A DNA stretch of 64,000 bases from Methylobacterium platani (GCF_001653715.1 NZ_LWHQ01000021.1:10696-74695); one strand, 5' to 3'; counted from the first letter of the stretch, positions 45,307 through 53,851 are shown. Program-made: numbers and translations. The notes: generated by a model not told the origin, from the sequence alone.

Positions 45307-46154
45307 TGGCGGCCCCCGGCGCGATCCGCCCACTCGTCCGCTGGTACGGCGGCAAGGCGCTCATGAGCGCCTGGATCATCGCGAACCTCCCGCCGCATAG
45401 GACCTATGTCGAGCCCTTCGGGGGCTCGGCCGCGGTCCTCCTTCGGAAGCCCAGGTCGGAGGTTGAGGTCCTCAACGACCTCGATGCCGAGCTCGCCAAC
45501 CTCTACCGGGTCGCCCGCGACCCGGGCCTGTGCGGGCAGCTCGGCATGTTGTGCGCTTTGACGCCATTCTCGGACGCGGAGTTCCGGCTGGCTTGCGAGC
45601 CGGTCGAGGGCGACCGCCCCGTCGAACGGGCCCGGCGGTTGTTGGTCAGACACTACATGGGCCGGGCGAGCGACGCCCGCCGTCCGGCGTCCCGCACCGG
45701 GTTCCGCAGCTACTCGGGTCCGGGGCGTTCGGTCCCGGCGAAGGACTGGTTCACTTACTCGGACGGCATCGGTCAAATCGGCGCCCGGCTCCGGGACGTC
45801 ATCGTCGAGAGCGCGGACGCCGTCGACGTGATGCGCCGGCACGACCGGCCGGACGCCCTGCACTACGTCGACCCGCCCTACCTGCCGAGCACGCGGAAGG
45901 ACCCGTCGTCCGGCTACCGGTGCGAGCTCGACGAAGCCGGGCACGTCCGGCTGCTCGATGCCCTCCTCGCGCTCAAGGGGGCCGTCGTCCTCTCTGGCTA
46001 CGCCTCGCCCCTCTACGACGATGCCCTCGCCGGGTGGCGACGGGTCACCCGGCAGGTGCGCGACCAGGCCATGGGCGTCCGCGAGGAAGTGCTCTGGCTC
46101 TCCCCCCGTGCCGGTGCTGCCGCGCGCCAGCCCGACCTGTTCACCGCCGCCTGA
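45306..46154 (+). CDS. dam: DNA adenine methylase of D12 class (phage Dam-like)
   Basis: N6-adenine methyltransferase of 282 residues. SAM-binding block: RWYGGKALMS at 12-21 and YVEPFGGSAAVLLR at 34-47. Catalytic motif YVDPPYLPSTR with DPPY at 189-192. ATG overlaps the upstream stop by one base (TGATG). No restriction endonuclease is adjacent, so it is an orphan methylase. It may protect the element from restriction or time its replication. Target sequence cannot be told from here. Confidence 0.88.
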   Translation: MAAPGAIRPLVRWYGGKALMSAWIIANLPPHRTYVEPFGGSAAVLLRKPRSEVEVLNDLDAELANLYRVARDPGLCGQLGMLCALTPFSDAEFRLACEPVEGDRPVERARRLLVRHYMGRASDARRPASRTGFRSYSGPGRSVPAKDWFTYSDGIGQIGARLRDVIVESADAVDVMRRHDRPDALHYVDPPYLPSTRKDPSSGYRCELDEAGHVRLLDALLALKGAVVLSGYASPLYDDALAGWRRVTRQVRDQAMGVREEVLWLSPRAGAAARQPDLFTAA

Positions 46155-46164
46155 GGAAAGCCCC

Positions 46165-46491
46165 ATGGCCAAGCGCAACAACCCCTTCCAAGGCGACCTC
46201 TTCACGACCGACGCCTTTCTTTACACTGCGCCCGGGGAGGCCCTGGACGACGAGGCGACCGAGGCCTTGCGGGCGATCCTCGGGGCCAGCCCCAAGAGGC
46301 CATGGACGCTCTGGAGCGCGCGCCAGGACAAGTCCGGCGCCGTGCTCGCTTCCGTCGACATCGAGGGGCAGCCCCGGCACGAGCTCCAGATCACCGCGGT
46401 CGCAGGCCGCCAGCGGTACCAGTGGCTCGCCCCGCAGATGGGCGAGCCGTTCGAGCTCAGCCCCGGGCACTACGCGGAGAAGGAAGCCTGA
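46165..46491 (+). CDS. Small unknown phage-region protein
   Basis: The 108-residue protein opens MAKRNNPFQGDLFTTDAF and is soluble, with a beta-rich centre (SGAVLASVDIEG, HELQITAVAGRQRYQWL). A GAGGAAAG ribosome site precedes it, and its stop overlaps the start of the next gene (TGATG). The same spacing as its neighbours supports a real gene. No family seen. Confidence 0.6.
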   Translation: MAKRNNPFQGDLFTTDAFLYTAPGEALDDEATEALRAILGASPKRPWTLWSARQDKSGAVLASVDIEGQPRHELQITAVAGRQRYQWLAPQMGEPFELSPGHYAEKEA

Positions 46492-47078
46492 TGCTCGCCT
46501 ACCTCGCCGTTGCCATCGCCGCCGTCGCGGCCTGGGAGGTCGGCCGGCTCCTGTTCCGGGCGGCGCGTCCGATCCCGAAACCAGCTGCCCCGGTGGCTCC
46601 CCCGGCCCCGCCGCCTGCCGAGGTCGCCGACGCCCGCGCCGAGGCGGCGGCGCTCCTGGCCCCGGGCGATCCCGGGGACGGGTGGACCGTGTTCAGGTAC
46701 GCGTGCCATGACGACGAGGAGGGCGTCGACGGCCTGTCGCCGGCGCGGCGGGCTTGGCTCTACGACCTGACGTTGGAGGAGGTCGCGCTACTACGCCGGT
46801 GCATGCCGGACGGAATCGGGCGCCACATGGACAGGCGGACGACGATCCGCGGCGTCCGCCACGTGCAGCCGCTGCAGCCCGTTCTGACGCTGCGCGATCT
46901 CGTTGAGCTTGCTAGCGGCGGAGGGGGCCGCGGCGGCAGCGGTAAGCGCCGGAAATCCGGCGGGCTCAGCTCTTGCTGGGTTTGGCCGGGACGATCCGGA
47001 TCTCCGGCCAAAACTTTAGCGAGACCGCGACGGCGACTAGGCGATCAACTCTCGTTATTTCAAAAAATTCTGCTGTAA
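46491..47078 (+). CDS. Membrane-anchored unknown protein, last gene of rightward operon
   Basis: The 195-residue protein starts with one helix (AYLAVAIAAVAAWEVGRLLF), then a Pro/Ala linker and a globular part with WTVFRYACHDDEEGVDG and LSPARRAWLYDLTLEEVALL. The last 50 residues are Gly- and Arg-rich (GGGGRGGSGKRRKSGG) and turn low-complexity. The true end may lie earlier, with the frame reading on into an AT-rich junk region. Confidence 0.5.
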   Translation: MLAYLAVAIAAVAAWEVGRLLFRAARPIPKPAAPVAPPAPPPAEVADARAEAAALLAPGDPGDGWTVFRYACHDDEEGVDGLSPARRAWLYDLTLEEVALLRRCMPDGIGRHMDRRTTIRGVRHVQPLQPVLTLRDLVELASGGGGRGGSGKRRKSGGLSSCWVWPGRSGSPAKTLARPRRRLGDQLSLFQKILL

Positions 47079-47124
47079 TCATCTTACGCGAAATACAAAA
47101 TTAACTACATAAAAAATTTGAACC

Positions 47125-47328
47125 TTGACAGCTCTCTGCGGCGCTATGAAAATGGCTAACCTCGAGCAGCATGGCTTTCTCTGAAAGGTGAAAGTCCTGT
47201 GTATCTGCACAGATGAATCGCTGCTAGCGCTAAGCGCGACCATCGAGGCCGTACCGTGCCCTCGTGCGCACGGATAAGGGTTCCTGGCCCGCACTATAGT
47301 GATGTTTTGCGGGCCAGGAACCTATCCG
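47125..47328 (+). ncRNA. Candidate structured RNA in an AT-rich gap
   Basis: TTGACA (47125-47130) could be a -35 element. The downstream sequence folds as several hairpins: CTGTG-6-CACAG near 47195, CGAGG...CCTCG near 47245, and a 21-bp stem at 47271-47328 made of GGTTCCTGGCCCGCA with its exact complement, plus CGGATA/TATCCG across a 2-base bulge. No open frame fits. The long terminal stem resembles a retron msd hairpin, but there is no reverse transcriptase in the window. A terminator or attachment-end structure is the simpler reading. Confidence 0.35.
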
Positions 47329-47454
47329 TCGAAAGAAAATCAATCTCGTAGAGGATATAAAATTTTTTAGCCGCTGGCAAAAATTAGAATCACAATCGCA
47401 AATTAATCAAATCTCCGACGGATATGAGGGTCTATTGTCTCTTGAGCCCGTTGC

Positions 47455-48264
47455 GTGGATGAGCGTTTCCCCGTTTTGGCAATCGCCGGCGCCGTCTCCT
47501 ACGGATGCGTTGACGACCGGGGCGTCGCGGCCGAGCACGGTCAGACGCTCGCGGTCAGGGCCGAGCGGGACGTCTGGAAGACGCGTGCCCTTCAGGCCGG
47601 GGCGACCCTGACGAATAACGAGGCGTCCGCCCTAGCGGTCGGCCGGCAACTGTCCGATTTCTCGGACACCTTCGACCTGGCCGACGCGCAGGCCCGCGCC
47701 GAAGCCGACCGGTACACCGCCGACCTCGACGCCGCCCGGACCGCCAGGTGCGAGAACCGGGGCGAGGCGGTGCCGAACGCCGTCCACCGCGCGCTAACCG
47801 GCCCAGGTCGACGCCCGAGGATGCCCTGCTTCCTGATCAGGTCCTGCCTGTACGACCCGCTCAGCTGGCCCCCCGGCGGTGGCATGACCGACTACGTCCC
47901 TGATATCTTAACACCGGCCGCGCGGGCCGTACTTGAGGCGGCTCGAAAGCTCTTTCAGAACCCGCGTTGGATCCCGGAGCCCCTCCAGCGCGATCTCCCC
48001 GACTTGACGCAAGCCGCGCTTGAGGCCGCAGGGACCGACCGTTGCCGAGGTCGGGCCCTGTCGGCGCGCCCTGACCCTGTTACCCGGTGCGCCTCGTCGA
48101 GGTCTCGTCACATGGCGCCCGGGTCGCCGAAGTGCCGCCGCTCGCCTCGGGCAAGGCGGTGGAGTTCGAGATGGGCGGCAGCCGCCTCCATGCCGTGGTC
48201 GCCTGGAGCGAGGGTGGCGGCGCGGGACTCCGCGTGCCCTCCGGCCTTCGGCATCTGGACCTGA
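47455..48264 (+). pseudogene. Rearranged copy of the Rz-like lysis gene
   Basis: The frame starts with a different head (MDERFPVLAIAGAVSYGC) and then enters the duplicated segment. There RAERDVWKTRALQAGAT and QARAEADRYTADLDAARTA match the lysis gene at 53852. The TGA that ends the other copy is lost here (reads AGG), so the frame runs on to 48264. A small nested frame, MTDYVPDILTPAARAVLEAA, starts at 47884. It is a broken duplicate. Confidence 0.6.
47534..48082 (+). repeat. 549-bp direct repeat, copy 1
   Basis: Matches 53988-54537 with about 20 substitutions and one net extra base in the other copy. Both start at AGCACGG and stop sharply at CCTGTTA. A stem of CAGGGACCGAC...GTCGGGCCCTG is kept in both near the right end. 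This copy is followed by a PilZ fragment; the other by unrelated sequence. Confidence 0.9.
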
Positions 48265-48290
48265 ACGAAGAAACCGCCCGGGCCGCCTGA
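48087..48290 (+). pseudogene. PilZ-domain fragment
   Basis: Residues VRLVEVSSHGARVAEVPPLASGK and later VVAWSEGGGAGLRVPS match the second half of a PilZ c-di-GMP-binding domain. The RxxxR motif that starts the domain is missing because the frame begins at the edge of the direct repeat. So the gene was cut when the repeat joined here. Confidence 0.65.
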
Positions 48291-48294
48291 CCGC

Positions 48295-48996
48295 TCAGCC
48301 GCCCCGCCCGCCGCCGTCGTCAACCGCCCGGCGGAACGGGAGGACGCGGCCGGGCCTGCCTGCCAGGAGCCGTTCGACGGCCGACCGCAAGTCGTCGAGC
48401 GCGAAGGGCTTCCGCAGCACCGGCAGAGTTCCGGCCGGCACGGCGGCCGCGTCGGCGTAACCCGTCATGAGGAGGACGCCCAGGCCGGGATCCACAGCCT
48501 GCGCCCGGCCCGCGAGTTCGGTCCCGGTCATCCCGGGCATGGCGTAGTCGGTCAGCAGCAGGTCGAACCGGCTGCCAGCCCGCAGAAGGCGGAGCGCGTC
48601 CGATCCGTCCAAGACCTCGTCGACCGCGTCACCGAGCTCCTCCAGCGAGGCGACAGCCATCGCCCGGACCTGCGGATCGTCATCGACCACGAGGATGCGT
48701 GCCGCTTCGTTCGAGTTAGGCGTCTCGAACCTCCCGTCGGCCGGGCCGTCCCTGGCGGTGGGCTCGGCCCGCGGCAGGTACATCGACACGGTCGTGCCTT
48801 CGCCGGGACGGCTGCGGAGGGTAACGGCGCCGCCGAGTTGCTGGGCGGTCCCGTAAACCTGCGCGAGCCCGAGGCCGGTGCCCTTGCCCTGCGGCCGTGT
48901 CGTGAAGAAGGGCTCGAACGCCCGGGCCAGCACCTCCGGGGGCATGCCCTCGCCCGTGTCGGCCAGGGTGAGCACCACGAGGTCGCCTGCCGGCAC
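48295..48996 (-). pseudogene. Truncated hybrid histidine kinase (ATPase plus receiver)
   Basis: The 233 residues carry only the end of a kinase ATP domain (DTGEGMPPEVLARAFEPFF, GKGTGLGLAQVYG) and a receiver domain (ILVVDDDPQVRAMAV, LLTDYAMPGMTG, VLRKPF). The sensor, dimerisation and phospho-His parts are absent. On its 5' side the frame joins a photolyase fragment within a few codons (about 49000), so the kinase was truncated by recombination. Confidence 0.8.
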
Positions 48997-49012
48997 CGTC
49001 GCTCGGCTGCGA

Positions 49013-49324
49013 GGCGCTCGACCTCGCGCACGTATCCGTCGGCGTCGAACTTCTTAAGGGTCGCCGCTCCCAGCGAGCGCACGTTGCCGTAGACCGGCGC
49101 GGACCCCAAGGCCGGTTGTGCATGCCGAAGAGCCACGTCACGTTCGTGAAGGAGTTCGCGTCGTGTCCGTCGATGAAGAACTTGTTGTTCAGCCGCAGCA
49201 CCGTCTCGAACGCCTCCTCGGGGGAGGCCGACCACTCCGGGATCTTCTTGCCCCAATACATGCGCATGTGGTTGTGCATGTACCCGGTCTCGCGCATCTC
49301 CGCCTCGGCCATCCCCTCCAGCAA
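49013..49324 (-). pseudogene. Class II photolyase fragment, frameshifted
   Basis: MAEAEMRETGYMHNHMRMYWG and IPEWSASPEEAFETVLRLNN, then SFTNVTWLFGMHNRPWG, are the C-terminal FAD domain of a class II CPD photolyase. A frameshift near 49110 moves the rest (PVYGNVRSLGAATLKKFDAD) to another frame. The N-terminal three quarters are missing, cut near 49335 where AT-rich sequence begins. Confidence 0.75.
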
Positions 49325-49361
49325 GAGCGTGAGCTACATAAGCGAGTAAAAAAATGAGCAT

Positions 49362-51869
49362 TCATAAATTTTTGCGTCGTGGTCGCGACGCAGGACGTCT
49401 TGCTGGGTAGTCACCTCCTGAACGATGCTGAGGTCGATCTTCTACTACTCGATTTCTAAATAATCGCCTAGCTTCATTAAGAGACGCAAAGGGCCGGGTA
49501 GAAGGAATCTCGAGTCGCGCGGCATCCATCTTTAGCAGATATCGAATGAAAATATCCCGTATCTGAACAAATTTCTGTGAATTGGCTGATACAAGGAGTT
49601 TTTTTACTTGGTCCCGCACGGACAAATCAGCCAGACCTGTAACAAGAGCCATCTGCTCAAGATATACTGTGGATGACATAATTAGGTCAAGATGTGCCAC
49701 GCCGTTTTCCTTGATGGCAACTCGATCCGACAGGCCTACATCTTCTGCATTGGGATCAAGAGTTTCGATAAGACTTCTTTTATGGATTCGTTGTAAGGTT
49801 CTGAGGGTTAGGTCCTCGGGTACGCCGCAATGGTCAAAATACGAGCAGAGGTCGTCTGCCAACCAGTGGCGGTCATCAGATTCTCCAGATCTGGCGGCAT
49901 TCGCCTTTTGACGAAGTACGTATAGACAGTAATAGGGCAACAAAGGTGATCCAGGTTTGTTTTGATCTGTCGCAAAAACGTTAGTAATAAAAGCATTTTC
50001 GATTTCACTGAAACGATCATATTCGCCTTTTATCAAAGCTCGGTGAGTGCGGTACAGATTCGCAGTAATATCAGGACCGCCGAAACGTGACTTAATAATA
50101 TCATCCACCTTAAGCTCAGGGCTAACAAAAATACGCTCCGCTAGCTTAAGCATTCGTCGTATATCGAAATTACCCAATCTGCCGATTAAACTAGTAACAA
50201 AATCACTGTGAACGAAAACGTTCTCGACTGCGTCAGCCATTATCATTATATCATTGATTTGTACTCGGAACCCGCGCCTCGAAAAATATGACTCAGGCGA
50301 CTTTTTTTCTCGTTGAAGTTTATTCTTGATAAACACAACCCTTCGAGAGATAATTTCTTTTGCATCTGGTACAGGCAGATAAAAGCTGCGCGATGCATAG
50401 CTTTGAAGCGCACCTGCTTTCGACAGCCGCCATACGGAACGATCTGTAATGGGCACGATATTGAAAACTGGAGCTGCGCTCTCGAGTGAGTGCGCTAGTT
50501 GATAGACTTTATCTTGAATTTCAAGCGGAAATTGATCCGTATTATCAAATATCAAACAAGGGAGCAGGCCGTGCCCACTGGCTGCCCTTGCAAGGAGAAG
50601 CCGAACATATTCATCCGGGTGAGATTCTCGCCTGCCCTCTATATGACGACCGAACTCGATTTTAAACTGGTTCTTATCACTTTCATAAAGATGTTTGAAT
50701 GATCCTCGCGACATTCTCTGATATTCTGAGAAAAATATACCTTGTAACTCATCGTATTCTGGAGAATTTCCAGAACAAATATCTTTTTCTATTATATTTC
50801 TTAGCTGGAAAATACACCAATCGACTGCGTTGATGGACGATCCTGTGCTCTCGGCAAGATCGACTCTGGCGAGAAGGCATCTCTTTCTGATTGAAGCAGG
50901 CAGAATGTGGTCAAAAAATCTGTCAATAAATGTTGATTTACCTGAGCCTTTATTGCCGATTAGAAGAACTGTTTCAGATCTCTTTGAAATCATTGCTCTT
51001 TCGAGCTGGTCCTGTAATGCTCCACCTCTGTCGGTTGATATAGATGCGACATTGTTCAATACATTTTGAATTATTTTCTCTAGTTCCAAGTCGGCCTTGT
51101 GGCTTTCTGCGGTTTCAACAAAACAGTCGCGCAGCATCTCTTTATCTTGATCGTTCGAAAGTCTTGAGAAAAATTGTGCAAATAGCTCTGCGGCGTCGCT
51201 CGCCATTGGATCTCGAGGCCGCATACGAGCGTCAGTAGGCGGATAAACCGTATATTGCTGCTCAGCTTCCGATACTGTATAGCCTTCAGCGTCATTCAGG
51301 TGCGCCAGATGACGTTTGTCCAGTACCGATTTCGGTGCAAGTAGTTCAGAAAATGGCACAAAATAATCTGTGACCGCTTTCCAACTCGGAAAAAGTATTC
51401 CCTTACCTTTGAGAGGTGGCCGCCCATCAACTCGCGATGCCCGGAAAAACAACCATGTCATGCCATCGGTTAGTGCTGCAACGGGCACGCCCTGCTCCGT
51501 CGCATAGCCTAGTGCCTGCTTAATACCCTCCTTCATCGGTTTGGCGACAGGTCCATCAAGGCTGATCACCATTTTCTGATCAGATTTGGTTTCAGGATGT
51601 AGCAGGCCTGCTTTCTTAGCTTCAATAATGAATAGGCTCCTGCCTTGATTGCTTTTAATCAGATAATCTATGTAGCCGCTCTCTGTCGGCGGTTCCGTAG
51701 ATATCGTCTCGCGAGGCCACCCCATAATTTCTATTAGGATGCGATCAAGTGCTTTGAAGCGGGTATCAGCTTCATTAGGATAAAGCTTGAGAGCCGCTAG
51801 GATCTCTGCTTCGAGAATCTGTAGTCGCTCGTAGGGCTCGTCAGAAACGTTGCTCAATGTCGGCCTCAA
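49362..51869 (-). CDS. HsdR-type nuclease fused to P-loop/STAND-like ATPase: candidate anti-phage protein
   Basis: The intact gene of 835 codons is far more AT-rich than anything around it, so recently acquired. Residues about 25-170 are an HsdR_N-like PD-(D/E)xK nuclease: Asp68 in GYIDYL, Glu83-x-Lys85 in FIIEAKK, and Q118...Y122 in KQALGYA, the QxxxY motif of type I restriction subunits. Residues about 295-500 are an ATPase: Walker A GNKGSGKST at 305-313, Walker B LPCLIFDNTDQF with Asp442, and a sensor-like IVPITDRSVW at 471-480. The last 330 residues are helical without named motifs and could be the sensing part. No methylase or HsdS partner is present. TTG at 51869 is the likely start. 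Nuclease-ATPase-sensor order recalls Avs/STAND defence proteins; the exact family is unknown to me. Confidence 0.8.
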   Translation of the reverse strand: MRPTLSNVSDEPYERLQILEAEILAALKLYPNEADTRFKALDRILIEIMGWPRETISTEPPTESGYIDYLIKSNQGRSLFIIEAKKAGLLHPETKSDQKMVISLDGPVAKPMKEGIKQALGYATEQGVPVAALTDGMTWLFFRASRVDGRPPLKGKGILFPSWKAVTDYFVPFSELLAPKSVLDKRHLAHLNDAEGYTVSEAEQQYTVYPPTDARMRPRDPMASDAAELFAQFFSRLSNDQDKEMLRDCFVETAESHKADLELEKIIQNVLNNVASISTDRGGALQDQLERAMISKRSETVLLIGNKGSGKSTFIDRFFDHILPASIRKRCLLARVDLAESTGSSINAVDWCIFQLRNIIEKDICSGNSPEYDELQGIFFSEYQRMSRGSFKHLYESDKNQFKIEFGRHIEGRRESHPDEYVRLLLARAASGHGLLPCLIFDNTDQFPLEIQDKVYQLAHSLESAAPVFNIVPITDRSVWRLSKAGALQSYASRSFYLPVPDAKEIISRRVVFIKNKLQREKKSPESYFSRRGFRVQINDIMIMADAVENVFVHSDFVTSLIGRLGNFDIRRMLKLAERIFVSPELKVDDIIKSRFGGPDITANLYRTHRALIKGEYDRFSEIENAFITNVFATDQNKPGSPLLPYYCLYVLRQKANAARSGESDDRHWLADDLCSYFDHCGVPEDLTLRTLQRIHKRSLIETLDPNAEDVGLSDRVAIKENGVAHLDLIMSSTVYLEQMALVTGLADLSVRDQVKKLLVSANSQKFVQIRDIFIRYLLKMDAARLEIPSTRPFASLNEARRLFRNRVVEDRPQHRSGGDYPARRPASRPRRKNL

Positions 51870-51898
51870 ATTGATCTGCTCAATCTCTATCCACCAGA

Positions 51899-51927
51899 AT
51901 TAACATCCAGCAGCTCCGCTAAGTCAA
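51899..51927 (-). promoter_or_regulatory. Candidate promoter of the nuclease-ATPase gene
   Basis: On the minus strand TTGACT (51922-51927) is 17 bases from GTTAAT (51899-51904), five and four matches to the sigma-70 hexamers with ideal spacing. It lies 30 bases before the TTG start. The promoter is in AT-rich sequence that travels with the gene. Confidence 0.5.
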
Positions 51928-52079
51928 GGTGGTTCCTTGGGTCCGCGCCTCCGGCAGTGTCAACTCAGAGTATACCGCCATGGAAAGTCAATCCGGTAGG
52001 CTCGCGGGCGTCACATCGGGGTTGACGCGACTATTCGCCGTTACATTAATCACCTGGGCTCCTCCCCGCGAGGTCACCG

Positions 52080-52178
52080 ATGGTCCGCATCGGCTACGCC
52101 CGTCTCTTCGCCCTCGACCAGAAGCTCGATACCCAACTCGCCCGCCTTGGTGCGAAAGTCGGTCCCCTCAAATGGTAG
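52080..52178 (+). pseudogene. Serine resolvase/invertase N-terminal remnant
   Basis: MVRIGYARLFALDQKLDTQL is the well-known start of resolvases, whose normal form is MxIGYARVSTxDQxLxxQ. The catalytic Ser of RVST is replaced here by Phe-Ala context, and a stop comes after 32 residues. It is a dead fragment marking a past mobile element next to the defence gene. Confidence 0.7.
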
Positions 52179-52393
52179 AAGCCCAAGCGCGAGATGTCCG
52201 GATGCGTCCGCGCCTGCTTTGGACCGATATCCGGATCGGACAACCGCGCCTCAATGAAGGCGAGCGCATCGCGCAAGCTCGGGCTGCCCGGTCCGCTTAA
52301 GCGCCCGCCGGCGCCGGCCCGGTGGTGCTGAAGCAGTCCCGCCGCGATGTCGCAGAGCTGAAGCAGGGCTAAGTTCGCCTGCGGCTGGCTCAT
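52163..52393 (-). pseudogene. AraC-type regulator remnant
   Basis: The minus-strand frame from 52393 reads NLALLQLCDIAAGLLQHHRAG and SLRDALAFIEARLSDPDIGP. This is the linker and first helices of an AraC DNA-binding domain, after which the sequence is lost. The match is by recollection of the SLRDALAFIEARLADPDI pattern in this genus. It lies between the resolvase remnant and the lysozyme gene. Confidence 0.45.
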
Positions 52394-52420
52394 CGCGTCC
52401 TCGTCGTCGAGCGCGGACAC

Positions 52421-52813
52421 ATGGCTGCATCGAACGCCATTACCGCCATCACGCGTATCCTGGCCTGTGAGGCCGGCTACGAGAACATCCCGAAGGATCA
52501 CGAGGGCTCGACGAACTGCGGCATCACGCAGGCCACCCTGGCCGCCTGGCGCGGGCACCCCATCACCAAGGTCAGCGTCCAGGCACTGCCTGAGATGGAG
52601 GAGGTCAACATCTACCGCGCCGAATATTGTGGCCGGGTGCACGGCGACGCACTCCCTGGGGGTCTCGACTACGCGGTTGTCGACTTCGGCGTGAACTCGG
52701 GCGTCGGTCGGGCGAACCTCTACCTCCAGTTCGTGCTCAAGGCGTGGAAGCTGTATGGCGGGGAATCGACGGCATCGTCGAGACCAAGACCCTGGCAACT
52801 ATCGCCTTCTTGA
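52421..52813 (+). pseudogene. GH108 phage lysozyme, frameshifted
   Basis: ILACEAGYENIPKDHEGSTN and GITQATLAAWRG give the GH108 N-acetylmuramidase fold with catalytic Glu17 in EAGY. DYAVVDFGVNSGVGRANLY follows. Near 52745 the frame is lost; the expected continuation DGIVETKTLA is in the +1 frame (52768 onward). The peptidoglycan-binding domain normally following is missing. Without it the enzyme is probably inactive or truncated. Confidence 0.75.
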
Positions 52814-53310
52814 CGTCGGGCGTCGTCGCCGCGGTGATCCGCGATCAGGCGAATTCCTATGCCTGCACGTGCCAGAGCCTGTCCGACATCGCCCCGGTGT
52901 TCCGGTGGCTCTTCGCGGCGTGCATGGTCGGCGGGGTGCTGGCCAGCTTCTCCAAGGCGGTGCAGATCGCGCGGGGTTCCGAGGCGGCCAACGCGACGCG
53001 CCGGCTGTCGAGCTCACCCCGGGCGCGGTCGTCGAGACACCGCCCGGGACTGTGTCCGAGAAATCGGACACCCCGGCCGCCGCGACGATGGCCGCCTGCT
53101 ACCGACCGTCGCCATCGTCGCTTGCGCGATCTGCGTCCTCGTGGGCTGGTGCAGGCCGCCCGCGAGGTCCTCGTCGCCCGGGTACGGCCCCCGACCTGCC
53201 CACGCCAGGACCTCCACAGCCTGACCATCCCGATGGGCGCCATAGTCGTGACCCGGTTCTCGACCGAGGGTGTCGCCGGTGTCGAACGCGCCGCCCGAGA
53301 GGTTCACTGA
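52744..53310 (+). pseudogene. Membrane lysis-gene remnant (holin/spanin-like), several frameshifts
   Basis: After the lysozyme shift this frame reads TIAFLTSGVVAAVIRDQANS and FRWLFAACMVGGVLASFSKAV, two likely membrane helices as in small holins. The following parts VELTPGAVVETPPGT, LLPTVAIVACAICVLVGW and IVVTRFSTEGVAGVERAARE lie in three different frames, which shows decay. The last part ends in TGA-c-ATG at the next gene. Confidence 0.5.
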
Positions 53311-53311
53311 C

Positions 53312-53563
53312 ATGGACCTCGGGACCGCCGCCTACGTCGGCACGCTCGCCGACGCCTACGACGAGACCCGACGCAAGCGCGCCTGGCTGACCCGAGACGC
53401 GGTCGGCGCCTCGACCGTGATGGTGTGGGGCCACCCGCTTCCCGAGGACGTCCGCGACGCCGCCCGGGACGCGATCCGCGACCTCGTCCGCGATCACCTC
53501 ACCGCCTGCCTGGATGCCCTTAGGCGAGACCTGCGCGACCTCGGCGTGAACCCGGAGCCTCGA
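53312..53563 (+). pseudogene. Small phage gene without a stop codon
   Basis: MDLGTAAYVGTLADAYDETR to DHLTACLDALRRDLRDLGVN is about 84 residues of helical protein. At 53561-53563, where a stop directly before the next ATG is expected, the codon is CGA. The frame then stays open through the next two genes to 54202. A one-base change from TGA would explain this. Confidence 0.5.
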
Positions 53564-53564
53564 C

Positions 53565-53851
53565 ATGGACGCCTACGCTCTCGCCACAACCAGGCTCAAG
53601 GCCGAGCTCGACCGAACGGAGGAACTCGCGACCACCCATCGAAACGCCAGCCTCCATCCGCATGCCGACGGCCCCGGGAGCGAGTGCGTCTTCGCGGTCG
53701 CGAAGGAGGCCGAGGAGTTCATCAAGGTGACCAGCCACGTCACCCACAGCGACCAGCTGCGGGGCGAGGTCGCCACGGCGGTCAACACCGCGTTGGCGCT
53801 CAACTCCTACCAGCTCCGCATCCGCCTCCTCCGGGTCGGGGTGCACATCCG
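53565..53851 (+). pseudogene. Small phage gene (helical), stop codon missing
   Basis: MDAYALATTRLKAELDRTEE, FAVAKEAEEFIKVTSHVTHS and QLRGEVATAVNTALALNSYQ form an all-helical protein of about 95 residues. At 53850-53852 the frame reads CGA, overlapping the next ATG as CGATG, where TGATG would be normal for this element. The frame runs on to 54089 as low-complexity sequence. Confidence 0.5.

Noticed and set aside
47079..47455. Retron or group II intron remnant
   Set aside because: No reverse transcriptase frame or intron domain V motif is visible; only the long stem is suggestive, so it is kept as an ncRNA candidate, not called a retron.
49362..51869. Ordinary type I restriction HsdR subunit
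   Set aside because: Only the N-terminal nuclease domain matches; SF2 helicase motifs (DEAH/DExx box with TAT and the motif VI Arg finger) and HsdM/HsdS neighbours are absent.
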